A stretch of 64,000 nt of DNA from the NCBI GenBank assembly GCA_016199985.1, contig JACQFQ010000050.1:58693-122692 (forward strand), in the 5' to 3' direction. The translations under genes were made by a program, and so were the position numbers. Below are positions 9,304 through 17,562 of this stretch, piece by piece (position 1 is the stretch's first letter; each line of letters starts with the position of its first letter). Under the pieces are notes generated by a model. The model was not told the DNA's origin. It worked only from the letters and a program-made list of their open reading frames with translations, and made no database searches. The stretch is from Verrucomicrobiota bacterium (GTDB lineage: Bacteria; Verrucomicrobiota; Verrucomicrobiia; Limisphaerales; UBA11320).

Positions 9304-10398
9304 ATGCATCCCACGTCTTCGATTACTCGACGCCGGTTTCTGACCACCACCGCGACCGCCGCCCTGGCCGCGCCCCAGATTCTTACGGCTCAGAAGGCTT
9401 CCACACAGCTCGTCATTGGCGAAGGCGAGCATCGCTACGAGGTCCTGCACAATTGGGCGCAGCTGCCGGATCGCTATTCGTGGCAGACGACCCACAACGT
9501 CGCGGTCGATCGCGACAACCAACTTTATGTCATCCACGAGGGCCGCGAGAACCTCAAGGATCACCCTTCCATCTTCGTCTTCGACCCTCAGGGACGATTC
9601 GTGCGCGCCTTCGGAAAGGAGTTCCAAGGCGGAGGCCATGGGCTTGAGGTCCGCACGGAGGGCAAGGAACAGTTCCTCTACGTCACCGGCTACCAGCAGC
9701 TGAAGAATTTCGCGAAGCTCACCCTGACCGGCGAACGCGTCTGGGAGAAGCGCGCGCCCATCGAGTCGGGGCTGTATCCGAAGGGGGAGGACACCCAGCC
9801 GACGAAGCGCTGGGGACGCGACGCCTTCATGCCGACGAACTACGCCTTCCTGCCCGATGGCGGATTCTATCTCGCCGATGGCTACGGCTCCTATCGCATG
9901 CACCGCTACGACAAGAGCGGGAAATGGATCTCGATGTTCGGCGGCGTGGGCGTCGGCAATGGCGAGTTCAACACGTCCCACGGCGTTCTGTACGACGATC
10001 GTCCCGGACGCGCCCCGTCCCTCTGCGTCGCGGATCGCGCCAACAAACGTCTGCAGTGGTTCACGCCCGAGGGCAGGCATCTGAAGACGCTCGATGGCTT
10101 TATCCTCCCCGCGAACATGGACATTCTGGGCGACGTCATGCTGGTGCCCGACCTCAGCGCCCGGATCACCCTGCTCGACAAGAACGACAAGGTGATCGTT
10201 CACCTCGGAGAAGATCCGGAATGGCGCGCGCAGGTGCTGAAAGACGGAATGAAGCTGCGACAAGAACCCAAGGGACAGGGATGGATGTCCGGCCGATTCC
10301 TGCATCCGCACGACGCCTGCTTCGATCCGCAGGGGAATATCGTCGTGGCCGAGTGGGTCCACACCGGCCGCATCACAAAACTTCGCAAGCTGAGCTAG
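9304..10398 (+). CDS. Tat-exported NHL-type six-bladed beta-propeller protein
   Basis: 364 residues from ATG 9304; the open frame extends upstream but this start gives a clean twin-arginine signal (ITRRRFLTTTATAALAAPQILTA). The mature part has repeated blades such as THNVAVDRDNQLYV, SIFVFDPQGRFVRAFGKEF, YDKSGKWISMFGG and LCVADRANKRLQWFTPEG, typical of NHL/peptidylglycine-lyase-like propellers seen in many Verrucomicrobiota and Planctomycetota exported proteins. No catalytic residues can be assigned. It diverges from the FG-GAP gene, with a roughly 430-bp shared upstream region if that gene starts at 8872, and converges with the Beta_propel gene 15 bp downstream. Confidence 0.85.
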   Translation: MHPTSSITRRRFLTTTATAALAAPQILTAQKASTQLVIGEGEHRYEVLHNWAQLPDRYSWQTTHNVAVDRDNQLYVIHEGRENLKDHPSIFVFDPQGRFVRAFGKEFQGGGHGLEVRTEGKEQFLYVTGYQQLKNFAKLTLTGERVWEKRAPIESGLYPKGEDTQPTKRWGRDAFMPTNYAFLPDGGFYLADGYGSYRMHRYDKSGKWISMFGGVGVGNGEFNTSHGVLYDDRPGRAPSLCVADRANKRLQWFTPEGRHLKTLDGFILPANMDILGDVMLVPDLSARITLLDKNDKVIVHLGEDPEWRAQVLKDGMKLRQEPKGQGWMSGRFLHPHDACFDPQGNIVVAEWVHTGRITKLRKLS

Positions 10399-10413
10399 GC
10401 TCAGGTCGAGGCG

Positions 10414-13400
10414 TTACTGCCCCGGGATGGGGAAAACGATCACGCCGAAGTCATTGGCGGGAGCCCAGAGTCCGCGGTCCAGCGACCCATCGGCGGCAGT
10501 CAGATCGAACCAGAGGCAGGCTGAAAGAGGACTTTGCGCTCGCGGTGAGAGCTTTGTGGGATCGGCGGCGTCGAAGAGGGTGATGTCCCCGCTGGTCTGG
10601 ACCGCAAGCAGGTTCCCCCGGCTGACGAGCGTCTGGGCGGGGAGTCCCAGCGGGGTTTTGCCGACAATCGTCCATTTGCCCTTGGCCGAGACAATCCAGC
10701 TTTCCAATCCGCTCTTGACTTCCGGAGTGGCGGCGGGGGTTCCTATGAACGCAAATTCGCCCTGGATCATTGAAGGATGCGGCCATGATTGCGGCAACGG
10801 GATCGCGTCGATGAGATGCGCCGTGAGTCCGTCGTAGGCGCTTGCGGACAACCAATCGGTCCAATCGCTCGCCCATGTGGACAGGTCGAAGCGTGGTCCG
10901 ACGGTGTAGAGCATTTCGCCGCCATGCGAAATTCCGACGAGCCGTCCTGGAAGGCTCGCCGGCTTGCGTGTGGCGGGATTGGCGGCGTCCTCATAGTCCA
11001 CGACATCGAGCAGATCCTTCTGCACCCAGGTTCCCACTGGAGGGTCGTTGGTGGTCAGGGCTCCCGTCACGGGATCCTTGCTGACCGTGGGGGTCGGCTT
11101 GACGTATCCCGGAGGCACAACGCCTTCGAGAAACTCGGACGTCTGATGGCTGAGAAGCACAAGGCCGCTGGCTGTGAACGCGTCGCTGTAGTTCCAGCGA
11201 TCGTCACCGGTGAGATCCAGATCCGACGCGAGCTTGGGCGCGCTGGCGGTGGAAACGTCGAAGGCCAGCAAGCGTCCGCCTTGCCCGCCGCCGAACCAAG
11301 GACGCCAGAACCCGCCGATCGCGGCGTCGCCCGCGTTGGGCGCGTCGAGCATCGCCCACGGATACAGGTACATGTTGCCGCCGCCCGTCCAGACGAGCAG
11401 CCCGGGCTTGACCCAGCTGGGCTTCCATGTGGTTCCCCAGCCCAGGGGCTGAACCGCTGTCTCCAAGCCCCCGACCCGGCGGAGCTCCGGCAGCGCGGCG
11501 AGATCGAACACGGACACTGAAAGATTCTCTTCCTTGGGCGGCGGCGGATCCTGGCCGGCGGGCGGTGGCGAGGTCCAATCCGACGCGCCTTGCAATAGAT
11601 ACAGCAGCCCGTTCTCGGCCGTTGCGCCCAGCACGGGCCAGGGGCCGAGCGACTGCTCATTCAGGATGCGATCCGGATTCAACGCGTCTCCGACTCGCGC
11701 CAAGGACTGCGGCGAGTCCCAGCCGCTGTTGCTGAACTCGAGGACGTAGCCGCCCGCGAGAACAACCCGGTCCACGCGCCAGGCCAACGGCAGCGCGCTT
11801 TGGATCTTCGGGTGATCGCGATCGGCGGCGTCGATGGTCAGGAGCTCGCGTCCGGAGAGGGAGAGCACTCGGTCGCCGTGGAGCGTCGCGCGTCGCGGAA
11901 CCATGGTGTGCTCGATGGCGCCTCTTGCAGCGAGGCTATCCGGTTTGAGATCGATGAGCTGGACGCGGGAGGCGTAGCCATTCGTGGTGTAGCCCTGGTA
12001 GGGAACGAGCAGGAGGCCCGCCTCGGGCACAATGCCGAAGGCTTTCTCGTCGCTGTTGGCCTCGCTCCAGGAATAGTTGTCGCCCACCGGAACCCGGCTG
12101 AGGAGCCGGGGCGCGGAGGGATTGGAAACATCGAAGAGCGAAACCGCGACGCGCCAGCCGCCAACGTTGTCGACGCCGATCGTGAGGAGCCGGTCGCCGA
12201 GCGGCTGCATGTAGGTCGACCATCCCGGCGTCTCGACCTCGCCCGCGACGCGCGGCTTTCTCGGGTCCGAGAGATCGAGGATGAAGAGGGGATCGATCCG
12301 ACGGAACGTGACCACGTAAGCGCGGCTGCCGTCGAAGCGGGTGGCGAAGAGGCGTTCACCGACCTGAATCACCGCGGAGCCGATCAGCGCGGGCTTCAGT
12401 GGATCCACGAGGGAAAAGTTTTCGAGCACGGTCGTCCATTGGGCGCGCTCATCCCAGAATTCCGAAACGACGGTGAACACATCGCCCGCCATGTTCAGCT
12501 TGAATTTGTCCGCCACCTGGCCACGGGGGACGATCCGGCCGCGCAGGGCCATGGCGCCGTGCTCGTCGGAGATATCGATGATGTGCGCCGTGGATCGCCA
12601 GGCGTTCACCGGGTCTCTGACGCAGACAAAGAGGAACCGATCCGTGGCGGAGATGACATTGCCCCATCCCGCGAACCAGAGCGACGATTGGGCGACGGGC
12701 TCCGCGGGGTGGGTGAAATCGAACGACGTGACCACCGTGCCCCATTCCCAGGTTGGGTTGGCCTTGGGATCGGCGGGATCGGAGCGGCGGTAGGTTTCGG
12801 AGGCCACATACAGCGCCGATCCGACAAGACGGCTCTCCTGAGTATAGCCTTCGACAGCGAGGCGCTGGACCTCCTTGGGGCTGTCTCCGGTGGTGTCAAC
12901 GACGTGGACCGTTGAGCCGCCTGAAGAGGAGCCACAGTCCCGCGCCATCAGGAGGGCGAATCCTCCCGTGACGTACATCTGCTCCCCGGCGGCTGGGAGA
13001 TTCAGTGTGGCCCGGAGCCTCGGGCTGTCGGGTTTCGAAAGGTCGATGATTTGGAGCCCGCGATACTGATTGAAGAAGTACAGGGTGTCGTCGGCGATCT
13101 TCCAGATGTCCGACTCGACGACGGTCCGGCCCGCGGCGGGCGGTGTGTTCCCGGCTGTGTCGTTGGCGCCCGGCGTCAGGTTCTGGATCGCCGAGCCAGG
13201 AGCTCCGGTGAACTCATTTGTTCCCTGGTAGAAGGAGCTGGGAAAAGTTTCGGCGGCTTCCGCTCGGATGCGCAGGACCTCGAGGCGGGCCGATCGGGGC
13301 AATCGAACGGTCCACTCGCCGCCCTTGCCGTCCATTCGCTGCAATGCCTGAGGAATCCATGCGCCCGCGTGGACCCTCGTCCGGCTTTCCAGAACGACCT

Positions 13401-13566
13401 TCCTGACTCCCGCGGGCACGCGCGCGACGATCACGGCCTCGCCGCCATCGATACGGATGCTCGTGATCTCAGGCCGCTCCTGCGCGAGAGCGGGGACACT
13501 GAGAAGGAAACCCAATAGCGCGGAGGCCGGCGCGCCCCAACCACGGAAGGATCGAGGTGTTTTCAT
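10414..13566 (-). CDS. Secreted beta-propeller protein (Beta_propel family)
   Basis: 1050 residues from ATG 13566, which places a signal peptide at the very start (basic MKTPRSFRG, hydrophobic core, cleavage after VPALA). The mature protein shows the features of the secreted Beta_propel family distantly related to WD40: FNQYRGLQIIDLSKPDSPRL, MYVTGGFALLMAR, VVTSFDFTHPAEP, LFILDLSDPRKPRVAGEVE and repeats ending in LSxVPVG. Known family members are exported and often membrane associated; their role is not established. The second half has further propeller-like repeats and no anchor. It is divergent from the M20 peptidase gene. Confidence 0.82.
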   Translation of the reverse strand: MKTPRSFRGWGAPASALLGFLLSVPALAQERPEITSIRIDGGEAVIVARVPAGVRKVVLESRTRVHAGAWIPQALQRMDGKGGEWTVRLPRSARLEVLRIRAEAAETFPSSFYQGTNEFTGAPGSAIQNLTPGANDTAGNTPPAAGRTVVESDIWKIADDTLYFFNQYRGLQIIDLSKPDSPRLRATLNLPAAGEQMYVTGGFALLMARDCGSSSGGSTVHVVDTTGDSPKEVQRLAVEGYTQESRLVGSALYVASETYRRSDPADPKANPTWEWGTVVTSFDFTHPAEPVAQSSLWFAGWGNVISATDRFLFVCVRDPVNAWRSTAHIIDISDEHGAMALRGRIVPRGQVADKFKLNMAGDVFTVVSEFWDERAQWTTVLENFSLVDPLKPALIGSAVIQVGERLFATRFDGSRAYVVTFRRIDPLFILDLSDPRKPRVAGEVETPGWSTYMQPLGDRLLTIGVDNVGGWRVAVSLFDVSNPSAPRLLSRVPVGDNYSWSEANSDEKAFGIVPEAGLLLVPYQGYTTNGYASRVQLIDLKPDSLAARGAIEHTMVPRRATLHGDRVLSLSGRELLTIDAADRDHPKIQSALPLAWRVDRVVLAGGYVLEFSNSGWDSPQSLARVGDALNPDRILNEQSLGPWPVLGATAENGLLYLLQGASDWTSPPPAGQDPPPPKEENLSVSVFDLAALPELRRVGGLETAVQPLGWGTTWKPSWVKPGLLVWTGGGNMYLYPWAMLDAPNAGDAAIGGFWRPWFGGGQGGRLLAFDVSTASAPKLASDLDLTGDDRWNYSDAFTASGLVLLSHQTSEFLEGVVPPGYVKPTPTVSKDPVTGALTTNDPPVGTWVQKDLLDVVDYEDAANPATRKPASLPGRLVGISHGGEMLYTVGPRFDLSTWASDWTDWLSASAYDGLTAHLIDAIPLPQSWPHPSMIQGEFAFIGTPAATPEVKSGLESWIVSAKGKWTIVGKTPLGLPAQTLVSRGNLLAVQTSGDITLFDAADPTKLSPRAQSPLSACLWFDLTAADGSLDRGLWAPANDFGVIVFPIPGQ

Positions 13567-13660
13567 GACAAGAGGCAATATGCACCCGAGCTTCAGCGCC
13601 GCAATGCTCAAACCGAACTAAATCATCGACGCCGCGTGTTCGTCCACGACGAGGAGGAGA

Positions 13661-15115
13661 ATGGACCGGAAGAAAGATCCATCGGACTGTCTGGGCAAAT
13701 TCCTGGCATTTGAAGCGCGGCGTGTTACAACCCCGCGCATGCAGCAGGTTCACGAGTACATCCAACGGAACGAAGCCGCTTTCATTGCGGAGTTGTGCGA
13801 CTACGTGAGGTTCCCGAGCGTCTCCGCCCAGAGCGTTCACGCCGGCGATCTGCGGCGTTGCGCCGAGTGGTTGGTCGGCGGCTGCGCCCGGATGGGATTG
13901 GAGGCAACGTTGCGGGAGACTCCAGGCAACCCCGTCGTTGTGGCGCGGACACCGAAGTCGAAGTCCCGCGGCGCGAAGCGCAAAAGGTTCCTGGTCTACG
14001 GACACTACGACGTTCAGCCCCCTGAGCCCCTCGACCTCTGGAAATCCCCGCCCTTCGAGCCCAGGATTCAGGGACGCAATCTTTATGGCCGCGGGGCCAG
14101 CGACAACAAAGGACAGAACCTTGCGCATCTCAAGGCGGTGGAAGCCTACTTGAAAACCGGGACCGAGCTTCCCTGTGACATCACCTTTGTTCTCGAGGGC
14201 GAGGAGGAAGTGGGGAGCAGCAGTCTGGCGGGATTCCTGAAGGCGCATCGCAAGGAGCTGGCCTGCGACGCCGTGGTGATCTCGGACACCGGGATCCCCA
14301 GCTTGAAGCACCCCGCGTTGACCTATGGGCTCCGCGGCATCGCCGCGATGGAGGTGCGCGTTCACGGCCCTTCCCGAGATCTGCACTCGGGCATCTACGG
14401 CGGCTCGCTCGATAACCCAGCATGGGTGCTGTCGCGGATGCTCGGCCGTTTGCGCACCGACGCTGGCCGCGTCGCGATCCCCGGGTTCTACGATCGCGTC
14501 CGACCTCTCACCCGCTTCGAGCGGACCCAGCTGGCCCGGTTGCCGTTCTCGGAAACTGCCTATCGCAAGTTTCTGGGAGTGCCCGCCCTGAATGGGGAGA
14601 AGGGTTTCACGCCGATCGAGCAACGTTGCGCGCGTCCGACCCTGGAGATCAACGGGCTGACGAGCGGCTATCAAGGGCAGGGGAGCAAAACGATCGTCCC
14701 CGCGTGGGCTGTCGCCAAAATCACGATGCGCTTGGTCCCGGATCAAAGCCCGAAGGAGATTCTCAGCCTCGCGGCGGGTTATCTTCGGAAGATATGCCCG
14801 CCCACCGTGCGGCTCGAAGTGGAACTCGGGCACTCTGGGGAGCCTTATGTGGTCTCGCCGTCCAGTCCTGTGGCGCTCGCGGGTCTCAGCGCGCTCAGGC
14901 AGGCGTTCGGACGCGAGCCCTATCTCATCCGTGAAGGCGGATCCATTCCGATCGTGAATGATTTCCGGAAGATCCTCGGCGTCGACACGCTCCTGCTCGG
15001 CCTCGCCCTGCCGGATGACAACCTCCATTCGCCGAATGAGAAGTTCAACCTGGACTGCTTCATGAACGGCGTCCGCATGAGCGCCGCTCTCTGGCAGGAA
15101 CTGGCCCGGATCTGA
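13661..15115 (+). CDS. M20 family metallo-dipeptidase (ArgE/DapE/CPG2 type)
   Basis: 484 residues. Two-zinc M20 signature is complete: GHYDVQPPEP (His and Asp), GRGASDNKGQ (bridging Asp), EGEEEVGSSS (catalytic Glu and zinc Glu), ISDTGIP, the dimerisation-domain motif DLHSGIYGG and the C-terminal zinc His in DDNLHSPNEKF. This is the dipeptidase branch that hydrolyses short peptides, likely in the cytoplasm as no signal is visible. AGGAGG at 13652-13657 supports ATG 13661; ATG 13739 would give a family-typical N-terminus and 458 residues but has no ribosome binding site. Confidence 0.92.
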   Translation: MDRKKDPSDCLGKFLAFEARRVTTPRMQQVHEYIQRNEAAFIAELCDYVRFPSVSAQSVHAGDLRRCAEWLVGGCARMGLEATLRETPGNPVVVARTPKSKSRGAKRKRFLVYGHYDVQPPEPLDLWKSPPFEPRIQGRNLYGRGASDNKGQNLAHLKAVEAYLKTGTELPCDITFVLEGEEEVGSSSLAGFLKAHRKELACDAVVISDTGIPSLKHPALTYGLRGIAAMEVRVHGPSRDLHSGIYGGSLDNPAWVLSRMLGRLRTDAGRVAIPGFYDRVRPLTRFERTQLARLPFSETAYRKFLGVPALNGEKGFTPIEQRCARPTLEINGLTSGYQGQGSKTIVPAWAVAKITMRLVPDQSPKEILSLAAGYLRKICPPTVRLEVELGHSGEPYVVSPSSPVALAGLSALRQAFGREPYLIREGGSIPIVNDFRKILGVDTLLLGLALPDDNLHSPNEKFNLDCFMNGVRMSAALWQELARI

Positions 15116-15181
15116 TCCGGCTTCGCGGGGGCCGAGCCCTGGCGTTGGAGCAGCGCGTTGAGTCCCCAGGCGCGTGGGAGC

Positions 15182-16219
15182 TCAGGCCACTCCGAGCGAT
15201 TTTTTCACCTGTCGGATGCCCGCGACCATGTTCTTCAGCTTCTCCCGGGAAGCCCAGCGCGCGGTCTGGCTGAGTCCGCAATCAGGGGCGAAGACGAGCC
15301 GTTCGGGAGGCGCGTGCTTCAGGCACATTCGCACGCGTTGGGCGATTTCCTCGGGGGACTCGATCGCGTAGCTCTTCACGTCGATGATGCCGACGGCGGC
15401 GTCCATCCTGCGGGCGACCTGTTCGATGAGGGCGATCTCGGTGAAACAGGTGTTCGCCATCTCGATGTGCATCTCGTCCACGTGCATCTCCAGGAACTCG
15501 GGGAAGAGGACCGCCGCCTTGCGGCCGCCGATGGCGCGGCCCTTGTAGTTCCCGAAGCAGAGGTGGGTGGCCAGCCTGCATCGTCCCCGGGCCGATTCCA
15601 CGGTGCGGTTGAAAATGTCCACCAGTCGCTTCTTGTCCTCGCGGTGGCCGTAGCAGCTCATGGAGGGCTCATCGACGCAGATCTCCGGGCATCCGGCCTC
15701 GACGAGGCGGGAGAGCTCCGTGCGGATGATAGGAAGCAAGGCCTCCGTCAAGGCGTAGCGGTCAGGATACTGCGCGTTCGGGAGAAGGCGTCCGCTCATT
15801 GTGTAGGGGCCGGGGACGCTGACCTTCAAGGCCTGTCCCGGCGGCGCTACGCGCTGGAGTCGTTGGAACTCGACGACGCACCCCAATCCCTTCGGAGCGG
15901 CCAGCGTGCCGGTGACCTCATGTTTGCCTCGTTGATCATGCGCGGGCGGACCGAAGCGTCGGGGGGCTTCTGATTCCAGGGAGATCCCCTCGAGGTGGCC
16001 ATAGAAGGAGAGGTTGAAGTCGAGGCGGGTTTGCTCCCCGTCGGTGATCACGTCGAGGCCGGCCTCCCGTTGATCGTGGACTGCCGCGATCACGGCGTCC
16101 TCCTGCAGCTCCTCCAAATCCTTGGGGCCGAAGCGTTCGAGATTCTGGCTGGCCAGCTCGAGCCACCCGGGGAAGGGATAGCTGCCGACCACGGAGGAGC
16201 GCAGAGGACAAGATTGCAT
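15182..16219 (-). CDS. MetE C-terminal-like cobalamin-independent methyltransferase
   Basis: About 345 residues from ATG 16219 (a TTG at 16255 with GAGG upstream is an alternative). It corresponds to the zinc-binding catalytic half of MetE only. Seen are VVGSYPFP at the N-terminus, VTDGEQTR, SVPGPYTMSGRL, ICVDEPSMS, the zinc ligands in THLCFGN and the last zinc Cys in FAPDCGLSQ. Stand-alone proteins of this kind transfer methyl groups to thiols, some acting as core methionine synthases with other methyl donors. There is no N-terminal MetE half and no methionine gene nearby, so the methyl donor is unknown. Confidence 0.85.
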   Translation of the reverse strand: MQSCPLRSSVVGSYPFPGWLELASQNLERFGPKDLEELQEDAVIAAVHDQREAGLDVITDGEQTRLDFNLSFYGHLEGISLESEAPRRFGPPAHDQRGKHEVTGTLAAPKGLGCVVEFQRLQRVAPPGQALKVSVPGPYTMSGRLLPNAQYPDRYALTEALLPIIRTELSRLVEAGCPEICVDEPSMSCYGHREDKKRLVDIFNRTVESARGRCRLATHLCFGNYKGRAIGGRKAAVLFPEFLEMHVDEMHIEMANTCFTEIALIEQVARRMDAAVGIIDVKSYAIESPEEIAQRVRMCLKHAPPERLVFAPDCGLSQTARWASREKLKNMVAGIRQVKKSLGVA

Positions 16220-16433
16220 GCGCAAATAGTGAATGTCCGCGACGCTTCCTGCCAACTCGAAACCTCGAAGCGTGGATCATTTCGAGACAAATGGATCTCG
16301 GAATGAAGGATCTCAAGGCATGGGGTTTCTTCTATGTGGACAAAGCCTGTGAGACAGGACACCTGACAGGGCTGGAGATCAAGGCGTTGCGACGCGCGCG
16401 ACATTGGCATGACCCCGGCTTATTGGCTCTTGT

Positions 16434-17276
16434 ATGCAACACCCTATAATCTGCTGCACGGCTTTGTGTGCTTTCGCCATGGCCGGATCAGCAAATGCAT
16501 TGAATATCACGATCAATGACCTGCAGGCGCCGAATTCCGCAGGTTACCACGCTCCCGGACGAGGGGTGGGTGGCGAAGATCAGGAAACGGAGCCCGGGAC
16601 GGCCAGCGGGCAGGCATGGGATCTTGAGGCGTTTTCGCTGAACGGATCCAAGCTCAAGATCTACTCTGGATACAACCTCCTCGCGGGCGAGAAGCCTTAC
16701 GGCCTCGGTGACTTGTTCATCGATGTCGACGGCAACGCGAATTGGATGCCCGGGGCGGACAATCATATCAGTGGCACCACCGATAACTCGAAGTTCCACT
16801 ACGACTACGTCGTGCACTGGAACGCCCGCAGCGGCACGAGCATCGGGACAGGCACCTACGATATCTACAAGATCGCGGACAACGCGTCTGTGAAGTTCAA
16901 GGAAACTGTGTTCAAGTCGGGATCCAACCCCTGGACGCTGATTGTTCCTGAGAAGTACACGGAGGCGAGCATGGTGAAGCTCGGCTCGGGCATCATGCCT
17001 GTGGTTGTGGACACCCACGCTGTCGTGACTCTGGACGATGGATCGACCGTCATCGGCGGATCGGCGACGACTCCGCACTTCATTGGCGCCCTGGACATGA
17101 GCTTCCTTCCGGTTGGCTCCCTGGGCAACAACAAGACCCTGTTCCATATCACGATGGAATGCGGCAACGACGCCCTGGTGGGTCGCGTTCCCGACTCCGG
17201 CAGCACGCTCGCTCTTATGGGCGCCGCGATGTCCGGATTGGCGTTTATCGGTCGTCGCGCTCGTCGCCAGAGCTAA
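16434..17276 (+). CDS. VPDSG-CTERM sorting-domain protein, exported
   Basis: 280 residues. N-terminal signal peptide (hydrophobic IICCTALCAFAMAGSANA) and a C-terminal sorting signal: VPDSGSTLALMG, a hydrophobic helix, then basic RRARR. This is the VPDSG variant of the PEP-CTERM exosortase signal, known mainly from Verrucomicrobiota. The mature domain, with DLFIDVDGNANWMPG, resembles other secreted CTERM proteins of unknown function. No exosortase gene is in the window, as is usual for such proteins. A clear terminator follows 43 bp after the stop. Confidence 0.88.
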   Translation: MQHPIICCTALCAFAMAGSANALNITINDLQAPNSAGYHAPGRGVGGEDQETEPGTASGQAWDLEAFSLNGSKLKIYSGYNLLAGEKPYGLGDLFIDVDGNANWMPGADNHISGTTDNSKFHYDYVVHWNARSGTSIGTGTYDIYKIADNASVKFKETVFKSGSNPWTLIVPEKYTEASMVKLGSGIMPVVVDTHAVVTLDDGSTVIGGSATTPHFIGALDMSFLPVGSLGNNKTLFHITMECGNDALVGRVPDSGSTLALMGAAMSGLAFIGRRARRQS

Positions 17277-17318
17277 GGTCTCAGTCGTTCCCGGGATCGA
17301 CCGAAACTGACGTTTCAC

Positions 17319-17360
17319 GAGAGCCTGTCATCCGCAAGGGTGGCAGGCTCTCTCGTTTTT
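17319..17360 (+). terminator. Intrinsic terminator after the VPDSG-CTERM gene
   Basis: A 12-bp stem, GAGAGCCTGTCA paired with TGGCAGGCTCTC (one T-G wobble), with a 10-nt loop, is followed by TCTCGTTTTT. It is the clearest rho-independent terminator noticed in the window and separates this gene from clpC. Confidence 0.85.
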
Positions 17361-17562
17361 GGGCCCCGCCTCCCCTTCTCCCCCGGGAGAGGGAACTATT
17401 TTCTCTCCAACCCTAAACCTTCGGCGGCTTTCAACGATTAACCATCAGTGACGAACACGACACGGATGTCTGGGCCGAAACAGAGGAGAGCAGGGAGGAT
17501 TTCGACTTCCCGCGGGACTTCGCTGGACAAATTTTTCTCCTGATGCATTTATTTGCCTACGT

